Positions 55,101-61,100 of a stretch of 64,000 nt of DNA are shown piece by piece. The stretch lies in assembly GCA_038501625.1 (NCBI GenBank), contig JAZAYU010000081.1, forward strand, positions 2,852,001 through 2,916,000. Reading direction: 5' to 3'. This DNA comes from Corbicula japonica. Lineage: Eukaryota; Mollusca; Bivalvia; Venerida; Cyrenidae. Each line of letters starts with the position of its first letter. The stretch's first letter is position 1. The notes below the pieces were generated by a model. It did no database searches and was not told where the DNA came from. It saw nothing but the letters and a program-made list of their open reading frames with translations. Both the position numbers and the translations under genes were made by a program.

Positions 55101-58100
55101 ATGTTCAAGTTGCAGGCATGATAGCATTAGGAAAACTGGTGAAGAAAGCTCAATTTACCTGACAAAGGGTTTAAATATAATTATATTTTAAGTTTTTATT
55201 TAAAATTTAAATAAAAATTTTCACACATATACATTCATTAGGCAGCTTTTTCATCTTTTCATTTGGAAAACCCATATTTATTCTATAAATAGATATGATT
55301 GTGCTAACGGTAGTGTTTTCCTAAATGGGTAATTTCTTTACTGCGATGTTAGTGGTATTTACATGGAAGTGACATGTATGATTCATATGATTCACAAGTA
55401 ATTTTTTCTGAATTAGATAAAATAAGTGTTTCTTAGACAGATACAAAAATTGTCGGCTTAATTGATTGTCTGGTAAATACAGAAGATCCAATCTGATTAA
55501 AATCATTTCCTGAAAAACGCTACGCTATCAGGATCTGACGACGAGTAACTAAAACGTGTTTTTATCACTAACGCTTTGAACCAATCAGATTGTCGCCTAC
55601 AAAATCGCAAAAGTGAAAGTAGAAATAATATTTTGAACCATGGGAAGTGTCGACAGCTTTCGTAAGACATAATTTACTGGAGATATATGTGTTTAGGTCG
55701 TATTGCATTCATTTCTAATGTAATGACATCTTCAGATCATTTTGCGAGCGTAATAAATCATGATTCCTTTGTTGACAGTTTCTAAAAATAGTAATTGGGA
55801 AAACCGCTATTACTTATGTACGGTGTCTGCCGGCCGTCATCAGATCTAACATTTTGTTAGATCTGAATTTAGTGAGATTGCAGAAGATCCCAGTTGTATT
55901 TATTTTATTACATCTTTAGTTGTTTTTCATAAATGTATAATGTTTTGTGATGTTATTGATTTGATGGTGGTTAGATGTGGTCTCTTGTCACGATATTTGT
56001 GAAAATCATTCGTAGTATGGTAATTTAATAAAAGTTTGTGTTTTGTAATCATAATGCTGTTCAGTATTTTGAAGTAGAAGTGGCACGGGTTTTCATCCTA
56101 CATGCGCTAGTTTTTTTTTTTTAATGCTCCATGCTGGTTTTTGTGTTGCCTGTGATAGGCATAGGGATCCTATTGTCCAGCTATGGTGTAGGGTAATCCC
56201 CCCGACTTAATGTGAAACTTAATGTTGACAATAACATAGAAAGTACTTGTCCTATTCACTTCATACTTGCATGAACAAAACAATAAGAATGATAACTCCT
56301 GTTTGACTACATTTTTAGTTTATGCTCCTTTTAAATTACTTAACCCTGAGGTCAATTATGTTTTCTTAAAAAGGAAATAAATGTTGGTCTTGCCCACTTT
56401 TTGCAAACAAAACAGTACATTCTCTTTAGCCCGGATCTCATTTGCTTATTTTGTTATCTTTTCTTTTTTGTTGAAGAGAGAATGTTTGTCTGGCATTCAT
56501 CTAGCGCTTGACATCTGCATGATTTTTGTTAAATAATTGTCGAAGAACAATAGCATTTTACAAAATACAGCAAAACAGCTTTGTAAATCTGAAGCATACA
56601 TTTTGTTATCATTAATGTCTATTGTGTACATTTCTATTATGCAAAATATACCCACAATCCTTTTAGCCAACCAAAAGCCAGTGTGTGGCATGGCAAAATC
56701 CTATCAGCTCTGCGCATGTCACCTATAGTGGTAATTAAAAAAAGTAGTTGGTTAGTCAAACAAATATCACTGATTTCTCCATCAAACAAGATTGATTTGC
56801 AGGACTAGTAATAGTGTAACTGTTTCTATCTTAGTGTTAACAACTATGATGGTAAAAATAATAATAATAATAATAATAATAATATTAATAATAATATTAA
56901 TAATAATATTAATGATAATAATAAATTCTTTTTTTTCAGACAGTAAAGTTCGTACAGAGTTATACAACATACAAACTAATCTTATTTTTATTGGTAACAT
57001 TATTTCTATTAATACATATGTTACCAATTACAGTGTATACTAACTATTGTGTAATTGTCTTCTATAAATCTTTATATTAACTCATTATTTTTTTACCTTG
57101 ATGAAAAAAAAAGCAAAACTAAAGTTTAACAAAACATTACGTTATGTCATCATTTAATTTTAGCCAATAATTTGTAAGCAAATAATTTTATTGTCAACCT
57201 GTGCTGTCTGATCAGGATCTGCACTGATACATTTTGATTTGTTAGTTTTTTTCTAACCATAATGCGACAAGTGCAGATCCTGATCAGACAGCATGGATCT
57301 GCCGGCTGATCTGGATCTACACTAGTTGCACATGCGTAAAAATGCGTATATATGTAGGAAAGGGTTTATCAGCCCATCACATGTTTTAACCATTAAGTCC
57401 ATGTGATCTGTGGGTCTTCAGGATCTGGACCCAAGATCATTTAACTTAAACTGGGACCAGACTCAAATATCAAGCATCTGATAGGCTGAAATGCTACTTG
57501 TGGCCATTTCAGCCAATCAGATGCTTGAAATTTGAGTTTTATGATTTTGGGCCCTGTGCTTTTCAGTTTAAGATTCAATGAGTTATTTTTGACCAATAAA
57601 TACTTGAAAGAAATCCTTAAAAATTACTACCACACAGTTGTGAGTGATTCGTGTTTAAATTGTTTACCATATATTTCAGCATACAGAGTTCCTGGCCAAA
57701 AATCCATGTGGGATACCACAGCCTGACACAAGGTAACCCATCAGAACATAACCATATCTTAACCATTTCCTGTATAGATACATCTTTATTGCTAGGGCGA
57801 ACAGTTTAGATCCAGATCCGCCGGCTTATCTGTGCCGTCAGATTAGGATCAGACGGCACGGATGTGCCGCCTGATCTGGATCTACACTGGTCGCAAATGC
57901 GTAAAAATGAGTATATATCAAGGAAAGGGTTAACCATTTCCTCCATATATATACAATGTATGCATGTTATCTCATGTGTGACCAATGTAGATCCAAATCA
58001 GTGGGCACAACCATGTTGTCTGATCAGGATCTGCACTGTTTGCTTTATGTTGCCCTATGGTCAGAAATAAATCAAAAAGCAAACAGATCCTTATTTGATG

Positions 58101-61100
58101 GCATGGTACACTGTTCACCCTTAAAGAATGAGACAGTGGATTGGTGTAGAACGCTGTGTTCTTCTGTAAGCCTTAATTGTCTAATCAAAAGATCAATTTT
58201 TCAAACATTCTGGGTAGTTTTTTTTCTTAGATAAAGGTATACAGGTAGTGACTGCATGCAAAACCCTACAACGGATTCAATGGAAAACCCAACAAAAGAT
58301 CAATTTTTCAAACAAAGTTTGTACAGATCTTTTCTTGGATAATAGTATAAAACAAGTGCCTGCATTTGAAATATCAGTCTTGTCATATTGTAATAATAAT
58401 ATTCTAAAATTTTGCATCACAGAATTCTACAGATCTTCCAAGCTTGCATGACATTGTTAACCCTTTCCTATCTATATAATTATGCATGTTATACCGCAAA
58501 TTGGGATATTTTGGCATCCTCATATTTTGGCCACTTTGCCCCAAAGTGCCTGTGTTTTATTTTGGCGAGTTTAATTTTGGCCATTTATCATTGTGTGGTG
58601 AAAAATAAACACAAATACGTTATATTATCATGTCACATACGCTAATTTATCAGATTGGTCGGCATTTATTATTCCCCCGCCAAAGGCAAGGTGGATATTA
58701 GAAATGCCCTTCGTCCGTGCGTCTGTCCGAAACAATTTTGTCTGGAGCATAAGTCCAAAACTACCGGAGGGATTTTATTCAAACTTCATACACTGACAGA
58801 GCACATTGGTAGGTAGTGCAGTGTGCAAGAACAATAACTCTACCTTGTCTATTTTTAGAGTTATTCCCCTTTATCATATTTACTTGATAAATTTTGTCCG
58901 GAGCATAACTCCAACACTACTTTAGGGATTTTATTCAAACTTAATACACTGACAGAGCACATTGGTAGGTACTTTAGTGCGGTGTGCAAGAACAATAACT
59001 CTACCTTGCCTATTTTTAGAGTTATTCCTCTATCATATTTACTTGATAAATTTTGTCCGGAGTATAACTCTAAAACTACTTTAGGGATTTTATTCAAACT
59101 TCATACACTGACAGAGCACATTGGTAGGTAATGCAGTGTGCAAGAACAATAACTCTACCTTGCCTATTGTTAGAGTTATTCCCCTTTATCATATTTACTT
59201 GATAGATTTTGTCCGGAGCATAACTCCAAAACTACTTGAGGGATTTTATTCAAACTTCATGCACTGACAGAGAACATTGGTAGGTAATGCATTGTGCAAG
59301 AACAATAACTCTACCTTGCCTAGTATTAGAGTTATTCCCCTTTATCAGAATTACTTGAAAATTTTTGTCCGGAGCATAACTCCAAAACTACTTGAGGGAT
59401 TTTATTCAAACTTCATACACTGACAGAGCACATTGGTAGGTAGTGCAATGTGCAAGAACAATTACTCTACCTTGCCTATTTTTAGAGTTATTCCCCTTTA
59501 TCAGAATTACTTGATAATTTTGTCCGGAGCATAACTCCAAAACTACTTGAGGGATTTCATTCAAACTTCATGCACTGACAGAGAACATTGGTAGGTAGTG
59601 CAGTGTGCAAGAACAATAACTCTACCTTGCCTATTTTAAGAGTTATTCCACTTTATCAGAATTACTTGATAAATTTTGTCTGGAGCATAACTTAAAAACT
59701 ACTTGGGATTTTATTCAAATTTCATATACTGACAGAGCACATTGGTAGGTAGTGCAGTGTGCAAGTCCAAAAACTCTACCTTGCCTATTTTTAGAGTTAT
59801 TCGCTTTATCAGAATTACTTGATAAATTTTGTCCGTAGCTTAACTCCAAAACTTAAAAGGATTTCCTCTCCAGGTAAATTATAGGAAAGTACAACCTTCA
59901 GGTAACTTTTTTCCAGCGTGGGGATTGACCGTGTGTAACATGGCTCTTGTTTTAAACATATTAATAAACCATACATATAGGAAAAAGCAACAAAAGACTG
60001 TAAAATTATTCATATTATTATTTTAAATACAAAAGTAAAACTTCACATGCAGAAATATAAATTTAAAATGCATACAATTATATAAGTGTAATGCAAATAA
60101 AGATATGATATTTAAAACACTAAAACCAATCTCACATATTCACAACATTTATTGCAACACACAAACAAACTTAAATACACTATAGTATGAGCTGTGACCT
60201 TTCGGACAAGTCCACTGTTATAATACTATATTGGTAAAGTATTACCGTTAAATTACTTTACTTATAAGACATTAAAACCTGTTCAAAGCAGCATATATTT
60301 AGTCACGACGCAATAGCTCAGTGGATAAGATCTCGGGTTATGAAGCAAAACATTGCATGTTCGAATCCAATAAAAGTAACATTATATATTTGTCTTTCAT
60401 TTCCTTTCTATAATTTTAATTTAGTTCTTATGATATTACTATTGAGCTGTTTTATCTTTATGTTTTGCAACCCCCTTTTAATTTTGTTCATGTTAATTCC
60501 ATTCTTAACAATATAATTATTTTTGTTGAGCAGCTTGCCCTGACCCCATACACCTCCGTACCAAAGAAGCGTTGACAATTGTGAATCTTGGCGTTCTGTA
60601 AACACGTGTTTTTACATTGTCTTTCTTTTATAATTTACATAATTTACAATTTGTCCAATGTTTTGCATCGCCCCAAAACTGTGTGTTGAGTAAGCATCGA
60701 TCGCGATATTTTATCAACTCCCTTGATGAAAGCTTACTAGAAATTCGTATGGTTTAATGTCATTTTTGTTGGTGAATGTATTGAAAAAATGACATTAAAA
60801 ACAAAAAAGAAATCTCCTCATGGGATTCGAACACACAACCGTTATGTCATATTACCAGCAATCAGTAGCATTACTGCCACGGCCATGTAATCTTTTGTTA
60901 TAGAGCGGTACAATTTCAACATAATGAGCTATGATGGGAATATCTAACATCCCTATTTTGTGAAATATTCCAAAAATCTATAAATACAAAAGTACATTCA
61001 TGGCTCAATGTGTAAAATCAGACTATAATTGAAATATAAAATCATGATATTTATAGAGTTGTTTTTATAACCGATAAATAGCGATAAACGTCGGCGAAGT

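Noticed and set aside
58667..59870. Regular repeats resembling a CRISPR array
   Set aside because: Units are contiguous at about 156 bp with no unique spacers, and the genome is eukaryotic.
60309..60372. Functional tRNA gene
   Set aside because: A and B boxes are present but acceptor and T stems do not pair.
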